This document shows, piece after piece, positions 38,781 to 46,879 of a stretch of 64,000 nt of DNA (its first letter is position 1; every line of letters starts with the position of its first letter). The position numbers and the translations under genes were made by a program. The notes beneath the pieces are model-generated. The model had not been told where the DNA came from and ran no database searches. It saw nothing but the letters and a program-made list of their open reading frames with translations. Origin of the DNA: Parabacteroides goldsteinii (GTDB lineage: Bacteria; Bacteroidota; Bacteroidia; Bacteroidales; Tannerellaceae); the NCBI RefSeq assembly GCF_015550595.1, contig NZ_JADNBB010000002.1, positions 310,001 to 374,000 of the forward strand, given 5' to 3'.

Positions 38781-38822
38781 TATCCTTTCAATGTCTTAAC
38801 CGGCGTTGGAAGGATATTTTTC
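38781..38822 (+). terminator. Terminator of PUL 1
   Basis: TATCCTTTCAA pairs with TTGGAAGGATA (one G-T pair), followed by TTTTTC, 17 nt after the LamG gene. Confidence 0.75.
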
Positions 38823-38885
38823 AGGGAGGTCTTTCACTTGAAAGAATACCTGATTAAATATTCTCGAAAAATAATTACAGGATAT

Positions 38886-38915
38886 TTTGTTTTATAAAAA
38901 AAAACGCTACCTTTG
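38886..38915 (+). promoter_or_regulatory. tRNA-Leu promoter
   Basis: TTTG (38886-38889), 18-nt spacer, TACCTTTG (38908-38915), about 42 nt before the tRNA. Confidence 0.8.
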
Positions 38916-38957
38916 CACCGCAATCACGAGAGATTGCTTACCTGAAAATAATGAAAT

Positions 38958-39039
38958 GCCCAGGTGGCGGAATTGGTAGACGCGCACGTTTCAGGTGCGT
39001 GTGTCGCGAGGCGTGCAGGTTCGAGTCCTGTTCTGGGCA
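38958..39039 (+). tRNA. tRNA-Leu (anticodon CAG)
   Basis: Acceptor stem GCCCAGG/TCTGGGC, D-arm GGCGGAATTGGTAGACGC, anticodon loop TTCAGGT closed by CACGT/GCGTG, a long type II variable arm (GTGTCGCGAGGCGTG region) and T-arm GCAGGTTCGAGTCCTGT. Discriminator A. The 3' CCA is not encoded. Confidence 0.95.
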
Positions 39040-39044
39040 CTTCT

Positions 39045-39079
39045 AAAGCGGACAACTGTAAAGTTGCCCGCTTTTTTTA
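39045..39079 (+). terminator. tRNA-Leu terminator
   Basis: AAAGCGG-A-CAACT pairs with AGTTG-C-CCGCTTT, followed by seven Ts. Confidence 0.85.
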
Positions 39080-39110
39080 TATCCGTATTTTTTTATATAT
39101 TTACGCCAAA

Positions 39111-39671
39111 ATGGAGAGGATGCAGCAGTATACAGAAGATGAACTAGTGGAACAGCTACGAGATTCGGCCAGGCAAAGGGATGCTTTTGCCCGGGTGGTA
39201 AATCTTTATGGGGAAAAGTTGTACTGGCAAATACGGAAGATGGTTTTAAGCCATGATGACGCAAACGATCTTTTGCAGAACACATTCCTGAAAGCCTGGA
39301 CAAATATCGATTACTTCCGGGGGGAAGCAAAATTATCTACCTGGCTGTATAAGATTGCTATCAATGAATGTATAACCTTTTTGAACCGGCAGCGGAATAT
39401 GAATAACGTGTCGATCGACGACACTGATGTTTTCCTGCTGGAACGTCTGAAAGGGGATGAGTATTTTGACGGTGATGAAGCACAGTTGAAATTACAGAAT
39501 GCTATCCTGACTTTGCCCGAGAAGCAACGTTTAGTGTTTACCATGAAATATTTTGACGAGATGAAGTATGAGGATATGTCGGAGATCTTGGGGACTTCCG
39601 TGGGAGCCTTAAAAGCCTCTTATCATCATGCCGTAAAAAAAGTAGAGGAGTTTTTAACAAAAGACATTTAA
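39111..39671 (+). CDS. ECF-type sigma-70 family factor
   Basis: 186-residue alternative sigma factor. Region 2 is FARVVNLYGEKLYWQIRKMVLSHDDANDLLQNTFLKAWTNI; region 4 is LPEKQRLVFTMKYFDEMKYEDMSEILGTSVGALKASYHHAVKKVEE. The frame opens at 38964 inside the tRNA, so the start is MERMQQYTEDE. It heads a group with two small envelope genes. A near -7 box (TATATTTA) lies just upstream. Its target promoters cannot be read from one copy. Confidence 0.9.
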   Translation: MERMQQYTEDELVEQLRDSARQRDAFARVVNLYGEKLYWQIRKMVLSHDDANDLLQNTFLKAWTNIDYFRGEAKLSTWLYKIAINECITFLNRQRNMNNVSIDDTDVFLLERLKGDEYFDGDEAQLKLQNAILTLPEKQRLVFTMKYFDEMKYEDMSEILGTSVGALKASYHHAVKKVEEFLTKDI

Positions 39672-39717
39672 ACCTTTTGGACGAACGCTCGTCAAAAGAA
39701 TATTAAAACGCAGGAGT

Positions 39718-40104
39718 ATGGAAAAAGAACAAAATAATCTGGATCGTTTTAAAGGAAAGAATCCTTTTACCGTGCCTGAGGGGTATATGGAGGATTTGAC
39801 GGCTGATATAATGAGCCGGTTACCTGAGAAACCGCAAGTAGAGGTGAAGAAGATCTCTATGATGGATCGTATGCGTCCGTGGTTGTATATGGCAGCTGTA
39901 TTTGCCGGACTGGGACTGTTCTTTAAAGCTATTGTCGGTATCGATGGTGATCAGAGTAAGACGGATACATTATTAGTTCAGTCTAATGATGCTTCTGCTG
40001 CGATATCTGCTATACAGGATGCTGAGAATGAGGAATATCTGGAGTTTCTGGAGGCACAGTACACGGATTATCTTTTAGCAGAAGAATTGGGCAATTATGA
40101 ATAA
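39718..40104 (+). CDS. Small single-TM protein, candidate anti-sigma factor
   Basis: 128-residue protein that I do not recognise as a named family. The first 50 residues are charged and likely cytoplasmic (NLDRFKGKNPFTVPEGYMEDLTADIMSRL). One TM helix follows (WLYMAAVFAGLGLFFKAIVGI, about 56-76), then an acidic tail (DAENEEYLEFLEAQYTDYLLAEELG). Position 47 nt after an ECF sigma gene and the cytoplasm-TM-tail layout fit an anti-sigma factor, but no zinc (ZAS) or FecR motif is seen. Inference from context. Confidence 0.7.
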   Translation: MEKEQNNLDRFKGKNPFTVPEGYMEDLTADIMSRLPEKPQVEVKKISMMDRMRPWLYMAAVFAGLGLFFKAIVGIDGDQSKTDTLLVQSNDASAAISAIQDAENEEYLEFLEAQYTDYLLAEELGNYE

Positions 40105-40131
40105 TTTGATGAAAAAAAGAAGTTATTAGCA

Positions 40132-40139
40132 TATTTTTG
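40132..40139 (+). promoter_or_regulatory. -7 box before the Spy-like gene
   Basis: TATTTTTG, 14 nt before the start codon; a possible internal promoter. Confidence 0.4.
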
Positions 40140-40152
40140 TAATAATACTTGT

Positions 40153-40623
40153 ATGAATAAAATATTTTTTATTACATTTGTGGCGATTTCAGTTTTATTC
40201 TCTTCGAAAGTGTTGGCGCAGGGAGATAAACAACATCGGCATTTTGACAGAGAGGCCTTTCAGGCAAAGAGAAATGCATTCATTACAGCAGAAGTGGGGT
40301 TAACCCCGGAAGAGGCAGCTGCTTTTATTCCATTGTGTGATGAGTTGCAACAGAAGATGTTTGAGGTTGGTCGCGAATGCCGGAAGCTTTCAAAAGAAAT
40401 AAAGCATAAGAAGTCTCCAACAGAATCCGATTATTCAAAAATAAATGATGAATGTCTCGGAGTAAAAATGAAGGAGGCTGCTTTAGAAAAAGAATATTAC
40501 GAGAAATTCAAAAAGATATTATCGCCCGAAAAGCTCTATAAGTACAGGCGTGCCGAATATAAGTTTGCACGTAGTTTTATGAGAGGGCCGGATGATAAGA
40601 AAGATGAAAACAAGAAAAAATAA
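40153..40623 (+). CDS. Periplasmic Spy/CpxP-like helical protein
   Basis: 156-residue exported protein (signal MNKIFFITFVAISVLFSSKVLAQ). The mature part is highly charged and helical. LTPEEAAAFIPLCDELQQKMFEVG and LSPEKLYKYRRAEYKFARSFM are in the positions of LTxxQ-type segments, and a basic/acidic tail follows. Spy/CpxP proteins are periplasmic chaperones or stress sensors. The trio with an ECF sigma and a possible anti-sigma suggests an envelope-stress circuit. Similarity is by pattern only. Confidence 0.65.
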   Translation: MNKIFFITFVAISVLFSSKVLAQGDKQHRHFDREAFQAKRNAFITAEVGLTPEEAAAFIPLCDELQQKMFEVGRECRKLSKEIKHKKSPTESDYSKINDECLGVKMKEAALEKEYYEKFKKILSPEKLYKYRRAEYKFARSFMRGPDDKKDENKKK

Positions 40624-40678
40624 AATATTATCATTATTTGTGTTTTTTGTTTAGATTTAGTTTTGGCGTTTAAGTTAA

Positions 40679-40717
40679 GGGAGGGGTGGCGACGTGATGT
40701 CGGTTCCCCTTTTGTTT
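40679..40717 (+). terminator. Terminator between the Spy-like gene and mazG
   Basis: GGGG-TGG-CGAC pairs with GTCG-GTT-CCCC and is followed by TTTTGTTTTTT. It lies between convergent genes. Confidence 0.6.
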
Positions 40718-40718
40718 T

Positions 40719-41504
40719 TTATAACCCTTTCGATTTGGCTTCGTCCCAGATCTTATCCATTTCTTCCAACGACATATCTTTTAGTGAGCGTCCTTCTTTG
40801 ATGGTATGATCTTCCAGGTAATTAAAACGGCGGATGAACTTTTGGTTCGTGCGTTCCAATGCATTGTCCGGATTGATTTTATACAGGCGGGCAGCATTGA
40901 TAAGGCTGAAGAACAGATCTCCGAATTCTCCTTCCATTTTATCTGCATCCATCTTGTCGATTTCCTCTTTTAGCTCGGTGAACTCTTCATGTACTTTATC
41001 CCATACCTGGTCGCGCTGTTCCCAGTCGAAACCTACGTTACGTGCTTTATCCTGGATACGGTGTGCTTTAACGACAGATGGGAGAGAAGCGGGTACACCT
41101 TCTAAAACCGTTTTATTACCTCCTTTTTCTTTTAGTTTTAGTTGTTCCCAACTCTGTTCTACCTTTTTAGCCGTATCGGCAGTTGCATCGCCGAATACAT
41201 GCGGATGACGGTAAATCAGTTTCTGGCAGAGGCTGTCGCATACATCTTTAATATCGAAGGCCTCTTTTTCTTCACCGATTTTAGCGTAAAATACGACATG
41301 CAGAAGCAAATCCCCTAATTCTTTCTTGATGTTGTTGTTGTCATTTTGCATGATTGCTTCACACAATTCGTAAGTCTCTTCGATGGTGTTCGTACGAAGG
41401 CTTTCGTTTGTTTGCTTTTTATCCCAGGGGCATTTTACCCGGAGCTCGTCCAGGATGTCTAGCAGTTGCCCGAAGGCTTCCATTTTTTCTTGTCTTGTTG
41501 CCAT
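40719..41504 (-). CDS. mazG: Nucleoside triphosphate pyrophosphohydrolase MazG
   Basis: Hydrolyses (d)NTPs to NMPs and pyrophosphate. 261 residues with two MazG-type helical modules: the first with EETYELCEAI and KKELGDLLLHVVFYAKI, the second with EFTELKEEID and EGEFGDLFFSLINAARL. These EExxE/ExxD pairs are the metal ligands. Family length. Stands alone, with a long hairpin in the gap upstream. Confidence 0.95.
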   Translation of the reverse strand: MATRQEKMEAFGQLLDILDELRVKCPWDKKQTNESLRTNTIEETYELCEAIMQNDNNNIKKELGDLLLHVVFYAKIGEEKEAFDIKDVCDSLCQKLIYRHPHVFGDATADTAKKVEQSWEQLKLKEKGGNKTVLEGVPASLPSVVKAHRIQDKARNVGFDWEQRDQVWDKVHEEFTELKEEIDKMDADKMEGEFGDLFFSLINAARLYKINPDNALERTNQKFIRRFNYLEDHTIKEGRSLKDMSLEEMDKIWDEAKSKGL

Positions 41505-41533
41505 TATAATAATGTACTGGTTTTATAATATGA

Positions 41534-41590
41534 CAATATGCCAATGAAACTCCTCCTATTTATCCGGAGGGTATTTCAATTGGCATATTG
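41534..41590. repeat. Long intergenic hairpin between dsbD and mazG
   Basis: A perfect 12-bp pair CAATATGCCAAT/ATTGGCATATTG (41534-41545, 41579-41590) encloses GAAA/TTTC and CTCC/GGAG pairs, so the 57-nt stretch folds almost fully. No T tract on either side; possible dsbD terminator or processing site. Confidence 0.6.
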
Positions 41591-41612
41591 GCGTGTTGAA
41601 TTTATTATTCAA

Positions 41613-43688
41613 TTACTTTTCTTCTTTCTTGAATTGTGTCAGTCCGTTTTGCAGGAACTGGATGTATTTTGATACATCTTCGTTGAATGCATACGACGGG
41701 CCGAGCGGCTTGCCTTCGTCATTCAAAAGAATATAGAATGGCTGGGCATTTGCTCCGAACTTGCTTCTCTGGAGGTAACTCCATTTGTCTCCGATCGTTT
41801 TCAACTTACGCACTTTACCATGTTCTTCTATTTCAATCGGATGAGGCAGTTTAGTCTTATCATCTACCATCAATGTGATCAGTACATAATCTTTCTCCAA
41901 TAGTTGCTTTACTTTCGGGTCTGTCCATACGGATGCTTCCATCTTACGGCAGTTTACGCAACCGAAACCGGAGAAGTCGATCATGACAGGTTTGTTCACT
42001 CGTTTGGCATAGGCCATACCGGCTTCATAGTCATCGAAAGCGGCATGTACTTCGTCATCATATAAGCTGAAATCCTGTGTATACAAAGGAGGAGCGAAGG
42101 CGCTGATCGATTTCAGAGGTGCACCCCAAAGTCCCGGAACCATATACATGGCGAATGCAAACGAGATAATTGCCATAAACAGGCGGGGGACAGATACATA
42201 TTTGACATCGCTGTCGTGGCTGAATTTGATCTTGCCAAGCAGGTAAAGGCCGAGCAATACGAAAATCACAATCCACAATACGATAAATACTTCACGGTCA
42301 AGTAAGCGCCATCCGTATGCCAGGTCGGCAACAGAAAGGAACTTCAATGCCAATGCCAGTTCGAGGAAGCCTAAAACTACCTTTACGGAGTTCAGCCATC
42401 CACCTGATTTCGGCATACTTTGCAGCATATTCGGGAAGATTGCGAACAAGCTGAACGGAATCGATAAAGCCAGTGCAAACCCGAACATTCCGATAGCCGG
42501 GCCAACTGCTGTACCCATCGAAGCTGCCTGTACCAATAATGTGCCGATAATCGGACCGGTACATGAGAAGGATACCAATACCAACGTAAACGACATAAAG
42601 AATATACTTAATATTCCGGTAGTAGAATCCGCTTTACTATCCAGCTTGGTTGTCCATGAAGCCGGCAATACCATTTCAAATGCTCCGAAGAATGAGATGG
42701 CAAATACTACCAGCAGCAGGAAGAATATGATATTGAAGATTGCGTTGGTAGATAAGTCATTCAAGGCACTGGCTCCGAAAATACCGGTAATCAGTAATCC
42801 CATAACCAGGTATATCACGATAATGGAAAGCCCATAAGTTAACGCGTCGCGTATTGCTTTTTTACGATCCTTGGTTCGTTTCAGGAAGAAGCTGACTGTC
42901 ATCGGGATCATTGGCCATACACAAGGAGTAAGCAGGGCGATCAATCCTCCGAGGAAACCGGCGAAGAAAATGAATAGCCAGGAGGTATCGGTTGCTGTAA
43001 CTGTAGTGTCGCCAAAAGCTTTCAAGTCATCGACAACGGGAGTCCAGAGGGCTGCGTCGTCAGTCAGTGCGTTAGCTATTTTAGCCGGACTGGTGATTAC
43101 TTTTTCAGTTTCTGCTGCCGGGTCAGGAGTTGTAAGTGTTGCTGCTTCTTCAAGAACCAGGTTGGTATCCGGTTGTTCGGCGGTTACATCGTCTTTGTCT
43201 ACGACAGGTGCATCGGCCGGTAATGTCAGTTTTGTGTTTTTTGCATCGAAAGCGAAGCTTACCCGGTCGGGAGGCAGGCATGTCTCGTCGTTACAGGCCA
43301 TAAATTCAACTTCACCTTCTATTTTGAATTTCTTCGGATCGGTTATCTTTACCTTTTGAGTGAACGATACGGTTCCCGGATACCAGCGAAGGTCCATGGC
43401 GAACAATTCGTCGTATACTACCGTCGGTTTGACGGAGGAGACCGGTTGCCCGATCAATTCAGCTCCTTTCAGAGTCTCAAATGTAAAAGAGGTTGATACA
43501 GGTCCGCCTTCAGGCAGGTTCATGTCGTACAGGTGCCATCCTTTCTCGGAGGTTGCGGTAAACACAACTTCTTTTTCGGCAGTTTTGGAGTCTTCCAGTT
43601 TTATTTTCCACTTTACAGGTTGGTGTATCTGTGCCTGCACGGCCAGTGTTACGAACACCAGCAAAAAAACACTAAAGAGTTTCTTCAT
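41613..43688 (-). CDS. DsbD-family thiol:disulfide interchange protein
   Basis: Carries electrons from cytoplasmic thioredoxin to the periplasm. 691 residues with signal peptide MKKLFSVFLLVFVTLAVQAQ. The N-terminal periplasmic domain has two cysteines (FMACNDETCLPPD). A low-complexity linker (about 175-230) follows, then eight TM helices with membrane cysteines in LTPCVWPMIP and LVSFSCTGPIIG. The C-terminal thioredoxin domain has FGCVNCRKME (CxxC). All three redox centres are intact. It starts 25 nt after the pseudouridine synthase gene, so the two probably share a transcript. Confidence 0.93.
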   Translation of the reverse strand: MKKLFSVFLLVFVTLAVQAQIHQPVKWKIKLEDSKTAEKEVVFTATSEKGWHLYDMNLPEGGPVSTSFTFETLKGAELIGQPVSSVKPTVVYDELFAMDLRWYPGTVSFTQKVKITDPKKFKIEGEVEFMACNDETCLPPDRVSFAFDAKNTKLTLPADAPVVDKDDVTAEQPDTNLVLEEAATLTTPDPAAETEKVITSPAKIANALTDDAALWTPVVDDLKAFGDTTVTATDTSWLFIFFAGFLGGLIALLTPCVWPMIPMTVSFFLKRTKDRKKAIRDALTYGLSIIVIYLVMGLLITGIFGASALNDLSTNAIFNIIFFLLLVVFAISFFGAFEMVLPASWTTKLDSKADSTTGILSIFFMSFTLVLVSFSCTGPIIGTLLVQAASMGTAVGPAIGMFGFALALSIPFSLFAIFPNMLQSMPKSGGWLNSVKVVLGFLELALALKFLSVADLAYGWRLLDREVFIVLWIVIFVLLGLYLLGKIKFSHDSDVKYVSVPRLFMAIISFAFAMYMVPGLWGAPLKSISAFAPPLYTQDFSLYDDEVHAAFDDYEAGMAYAKRVNKPVMIDFSGFGCVNCRKMEASVWTDPKVKQLLEKDYVLITLMVDDKTKLPHPIEIEEHGKVRKLKTIGDKWSYLQRSKFGANAQPFYILLNDEGKPLGPSYAFNEDVSKYIQFLQNGLTQFKKEEK

Positions 43689-43713
43689 ACGATATTTATT
43701 TCTGTCTTAGTTA

Positions 43714-44625
43714 TTATTTAGCTAATGATGTGAATGTAGTAGGGATACGTGTTTCAAAACGCATCTCTTCACCCGTTGTCGGATGGATAAAGAAGAGTCG
43801 TCGGGCATGAAGCATCAGCCGTCCGGCAGGATCAGTTTCGGCGCCGTACTTATTATCGCCGGCAATTGGGTGTCCGATAGACTCCATCTGGACACGTATC
43901 TGGTTTTTGCGGCCTGTCTCCAGGTCTAGTTCCAGTAAAGAATAATGACCGTTGCTGTGTAGCAGGTGATAGCGGGTAATAGCTTCTTTTCCACCGCCTA
44001 TAGCTGTTACGTATACTTGCATTTTTGCATTTTCAGTCAGGTTTGAGACAATCAGGTCGGTATCTTTCTCCGGACGTCCTTCTACGACAGCGACATAACT
44101 ACGAGCGGTGATAGCCGAGTTCCAGTTTGATTGAAGCGCTTTTTGTACGCGTTGATTCTTGGCAAACATCATCAGCCCGGAAGTATCGCGGTCCAACCGG
44201 TGCAAAACAAATATTTTGTTTTTCGGGTCTGTCTTTTTTACATAGTCGCTCAACAGGTGATAGGCGGTCCGCTCTTTTACCCGGTCGCTCGAGACGGACA
44301 TAAGTCCTTCTTTCTTGTTGACAACGATGAGGTCGTCATCTTCCCACACGATGTGTAATAGAGGATTGCTGAACTCCACCTTTCCTCGTTCGTAACTGAT
44401 CTCGACTTCGTCTCCCGGCACTAAAGGAGCGTTGAACTGGGAAGTGACTTTCCCGTTTATCAAGATTTGTCCGTGGGCAAGTAAGGCCTTGACGGAACTT
44501 TTGCTCTGTTCGTTGAGTAACTGCAAAAGGAAGGGAAGAAGTGTATTCTCTTCCTTTACCGCAACTTTGCGTCCGCGAGGGGCCTTTTTGAGATTTGTGT
44601 CTTTGTAACCTGAGCGTCTTCTCAT
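43714..44625 (-). CDS. RluA-family pseudouridine synthase with S4 domain
   Basis: Isomerises specific uridines in rRNA. 303 residues: a basic start (MRRRSGYKDTNLKKAPRGRK), an S4 RNA-binding domain (QSKSSVKALLAHGQILINGKVTSQ) and the catalytic domain with HRLDRDTSGLMMFAK, the Asp being the catalytic residue. The late motif GRKNQIRVQMESIGHPIAGDNKYG is complete. Close to RluD/RluA; the exact rRNA site is not assigned. First gene of a leftward pair with dsbD. Confidence 0.92.
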   Translation of the reverse strand: MRRRSGYKDTNLKKAPRGRKVAVKEENTLLPFLLQLLNEQSKSSVKALLAHGQILINGKVTSQFNAPLVPGDEVEISYERGKVEFSNPLLHIVWEDDDLIVVNKKEGLMSVSSDRVKERTAYHLLSDYVKKTDPKNKIFVLHRLDRDTSGLMMFAKNQRVQKALQSNWNSAITARSYVAVVEGRPEKDTDLIVSNLTENAKMQVYVTAIGGGKEAITRYHLLHSNGHYSLLELDLETGRKNQIRVQMESIGHPIAGDNKYGAETDPAGRLMLHARRLFFIHPTTGEEMRFETRIPTTFTSLAK

Positions 44626-44646
44626 TTTATTATTATAAATAATTTA

Positions 44647-44677
44647 CAAAGATACTGGCATTTGCGGAATGTTGCAA
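44647..44677 (-). promoter_or_regulatory. Promoter of the pseudouridine synthase/dsbD pair
   Basis: On the minus strand: TTGC (44677-44674), 19-nt spacer, TATCTTTG (44654-44647), 21 nt before the start codon. Confidence 0.75.
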
Positions 44678-44882
44678 GCCATGTTTCGTAATCTTAGTTA
44701 TTAATCAGCGAAGCTTTCGTTATTTTTTCTTTTAAGTGAATGGTTTTTGTTTGAATTCGTATGTCGAAATTGAGTCCTTGATTTTAAGTTCAGAGTGGTA
44801 GAAAAATATAAGAACGGATTTGTTGATTATGCTTCGTAGATGATAAATGTTGTTCGATTGTTTAAAAGTTAGAATAAAATGC

Positions 44883-44890
44883 TACTTTTG
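44883..44890 (+). promoter_or_regulatory. Housekeeping -7 box of the PUL 2 sigma gene
   Basis: TACTTTTG, followed by C, 25 nt before the sigma start. This gene lacks the two-box motif found before the FecR and SusC genes, so it is probably transcribed by the main sigma factor. Confidence 0.65.
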
Positions 44891-44915
44891 CTAAAATAGA
44901 ATTGGCACAATAGAG

Positions 44916-45458
44916 ATGGTTTATACCCAAAGTAGTTTTGAAAAAATATATAAGCTGTACTATCCGAAGATGTTTGCGTTCGCTAAGAACTATATACAGG
45001 CAAATGAAGATGCGGAGAATGTAGTGCAGGATGTCTTTGTGGTGCTTTGGGAGAAAAAGGATGAACTGGAATTATCCTGTACACTTACTACCTATCTGTT
45101 TACCCTCGTTAAGAACAGATGTCTGAATTATCTGCGGCATAAACTAATCGAAGAGGAATTTAATACTCAAATGAAAGAAGAACTAGGTTTTAAGCTATAT
45201 GCTTTGGAATCATTGGAGTATTCGTATCCGTCTGAAAAAGAATTGCAAGCCGTTATTCAACGGGCTCTCGATGCTTTGCCTGAACGTTGCCGGGAGGTAT
45301 TTATCAAAAGTCGTATCGAAGGATTAAAATACAAGGAAATTTCAGAAGAACTTGGCATATCGGTTAATACGGTTGAGAACCATATTGTTACTGCGTTGAA
45401 AAAGTTGCGTGTAGCGTTGAAAGACTATTTGCCTTTGCTTTTATTTCTGGTTAATTAA
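44916..45458 (+). CDS. FecI-like ECF sigma factor of PUL 2
   Basis: 180-residue ECF sigma factor. Region 2 is FEKIYKLYYPKMFAFAKNYIQANEDAENVVQDVFVVLWEKK; region 4 is LPERCREVFIKSRIEGLKYKEISEELGISVNTVENHIVTALKKLR. This is the usual Bacteroidetes PUL-type FecI form. It is followed by a FecR anti-sigma and an STN-domain SusC, which would relay glycan sensing to it. Candidate target motif: GTGGTCT-N12-GGGTTTAACTT before both downstream units. Confidence 0.93.
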   Translation: MVYTQSSFEKIYKLYYPKMFAFAKNYIQANEDAENVVQDVFVVLWEKKDELELSCTLTTYLFTLVKNRCLNYLRHKLIEEEFNTQMKEELGFKLYALESLEYSYPSEKELQAVIQRALDALPERCREVFIKSRIEGLKYKEISEELGISVNTVENHIVTALKKLRVALKDYLPLLLFLVN

Positions 45459-45481
45459 TGTTTATTTGTTGGAGAGGTATA

Positions 45482-45511
45482 GTGGTCTGTTTCGGGATAA
45501 GGGTTTAACTT
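45482..45511 (+). promoter_or_regulatory. Candidate ECF sigma promoter before fecR
   Basis: GTGGTCT (45482-45488), 12-nt spacer, GGGTTTAACTT (45501-45511), 18 nt before the FecR start. All 18 box positions and the spacing are the same at 46681, while the spacers differ. Confidence 0.7.
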
Positions 45512-45529
45512 TATAAATAGAAGAAAGAT

Positions 45530-46495
45530 ATGTATGATCTGTTATCAAAATATTTAGCAGGAGATATTTCACCGGAAGAAAAGCAGACTCTTTTCCGCGA
45601 ATTGAAAGAAGATGCTGGTTTGAAGAAGGAAGCAGCCGATATGCAAAATTTATCGGCTCTTGTTTCTATGGCCGGAGAGAGGCGCTCTGCTTCTGATATG
45701 CAATACCGGTCGTTTGTTCATTTGCAGAAAAAACATACCTTATTGTTCAATCTGAGAAAAATAGCCGGTTATGCAGCGATTATGCTCTTTTCAGTGTTGT
45801 CAACTTTTCTATTGATGACTTATGCCGGAGGGGGCGGAGGCGAGCTTGTCCGTTATCAGGAGTTCTCGACACCACCCGGGCAACGGGCCAGGGTAGTACT
45901 CGTGGACGGTACTGAGGTTTGGCTGAATGCCAATTCGACATTACGTTATCCGGAACGTTTTGATTTGAAGCAACGGGAGGTAGAATTGCATGGTGAAGCT
46001 TTTTTTGAAGTAGAAAAAAACAAGGAGAAACCTTTTGTTGTCAAGACAAGTAAAATGGATATAAAGGTGACCGGTACAAAATTTAATGTAAGCGCTTATG
46101 AAGCGGAAAAGTATTTTGTAACTTCTTTGGTCGAAGGGGCGGTTTCTGTTTCTTGCTCAAACGACCGGAGCCGTACTTTTGCACTACGTCCGCAACAGCA
46201 AATTATAGTATCGGATTCTTTATCAGAAGTCACTTTGTTTGAGAATACCGATTTTCTGTCGTGGAGAGATGGCGTATTTGTATTTGATGATATGTCGTTA
46301 ACCGATATCATTAAAAAACTGGAGTTGTTCTATGATATATCGATTGTAGTGAAAAACACGAAACTGAGTAATTACCGTTATACCGGAAAATTCAGACAAA
46401 GGGATGGAGTGGAAAGCGTTTTGCGGAAATTGCAAATTGTATATCCGTTCACTTATACAAAGGACGATGAGCTTAATTTGATTGTTTTACAGTAG
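45530..46495 (+). CDS. FecR-family anti-sigma factor
   Basis: Inner-membrane signal relay that holds or activates the neighbouring ECF sigma. 321 residues: a cytoplasmic helical part (LSKYLAGDISPEEKQTLFRELKED), one TM helix (about 78-100, YAAIMLFSVLSTFLLMTYA), a periplasmic FecR domain (YQEFSTPPGQRARVVLVDGTEVWLNANSTLRYP, FEVEKNKEKPFVVKT) and a C-terminal DUF4974-like domain (TDIIKKLELFYDISIVVKN) that contacts the STN domain of the transporter. Layout is that of all PUL-type FecR proteins. Confidence 0.93.
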   Translation: MYDLLSKYLAGDISPEEKQTLFRELKEDAGLKKEAADMQNLSALVSMAGERRSASDMQYRSFVHLQKKHTLLFNLRKIAGYAAIMLFSVLSTFLLMTYAGGGGGELVRYQEFSTPPGQRARVVLVDGTEVWLNANSTLRYPERFDLKQREVELHGEAFFEVEKNKEKPFVVKTSKMDIKVTGTKFNVSAYEAEKYFVTSLVEGAVSVSCSNDRSRTFALRPQQQIIVSDSLSEVTLFENTDFLSWRDGVFVFDDMSLTDIIKKLELFYDISIVVKNTKLSNYRYTGKFRQRDGVESVLRKLQIVYPFTYTKDDELNLIVLQ

Positions 46496-46787
46496 ATAAA
46501 CCCAGGTTCGAATATACCCTTGTAGAGTCGTAGCATTGTCTATGACAGCCATTCGTATGGCTTCTATAATCCTATATGTAAAGCGGGAAGATGGCGGAAA
46601 CAAGGTTGCCGAATATTGGTATGGGAAACCTTACAATATCACAGATGTGTTAAATTATATTTAATTTCATTTTCTGTGTGGTGGTCTTTCCGGCATGAAG
46701 GGTTTAACTTATAGAAAACAGGATAATAATATGTATAACCTTAAAAATAAAATGCCTATGATCTGAAAAATGAGAAAAACCTTTTTA
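46496..46787. other. Leader region of susC 2 with a 40-codon frame
   Basis: This gap holds the candidate ECF promoter (46681) and a short frame at 46542-46664 (MTAIRMASIILYVKRE, then GKPYNITDVLNYI) that reads like protein but matches nothing I know; it may be a gene remnant or chance. A small hairpin GCCAT/ATGGC lies at 46548-46561. Confidence 0.3.
46681..46710 (+). promoter_or_regulatory. Candidate ECF sigma promoter before susC 2
   Basis: GTGGTCT (46681-46687), 12-nt spacer, GGGTTTAACTT (46700-46710), the same motif as before fecR. The predicted leader to the SusC start is about 160 nt and overlaps the antisense RNA. Confidence 0.7.
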
Positions 46788-46789
46788 TG

Positions 46790-46868
46790 TAAAAAGCAGA
46801 CAGGTGCTCGAACACCTGTCTGCCATACATCTAACACTCTTAGTCGAAAAAAGTATTAAACATTTAAT
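46790..46868 (-). ncRNA. Candidate DonS-like antisense RNA to the susC 2 leader
   Basis: The minus strand has a complete transcription unit opposite the susC leader. Its promoter is TTG (46901-46899), 18-nt spacer, TACCTTTG (46880-46873); transcription would start near 46868. It ends at a perfect 11-bp hairpin GCAGACAGGTG/CACCTGTCTGC (46796-46823, 6-nt loop) followed by TTTTT, an intrinsic terminator that works only on this strand. The product would be about 78 nt and overlaps the sense leader immediately before the SusC start codon. Cis-antisense RNAs of this arrangement (DonS and relatives) repress PULs in Bacteroides, especially those with ECF sigma/anti-sigma control. No transcript evidence here. 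Confidence 0.7.
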
Positions 46869-46879
46869 TTTACAAAGGT

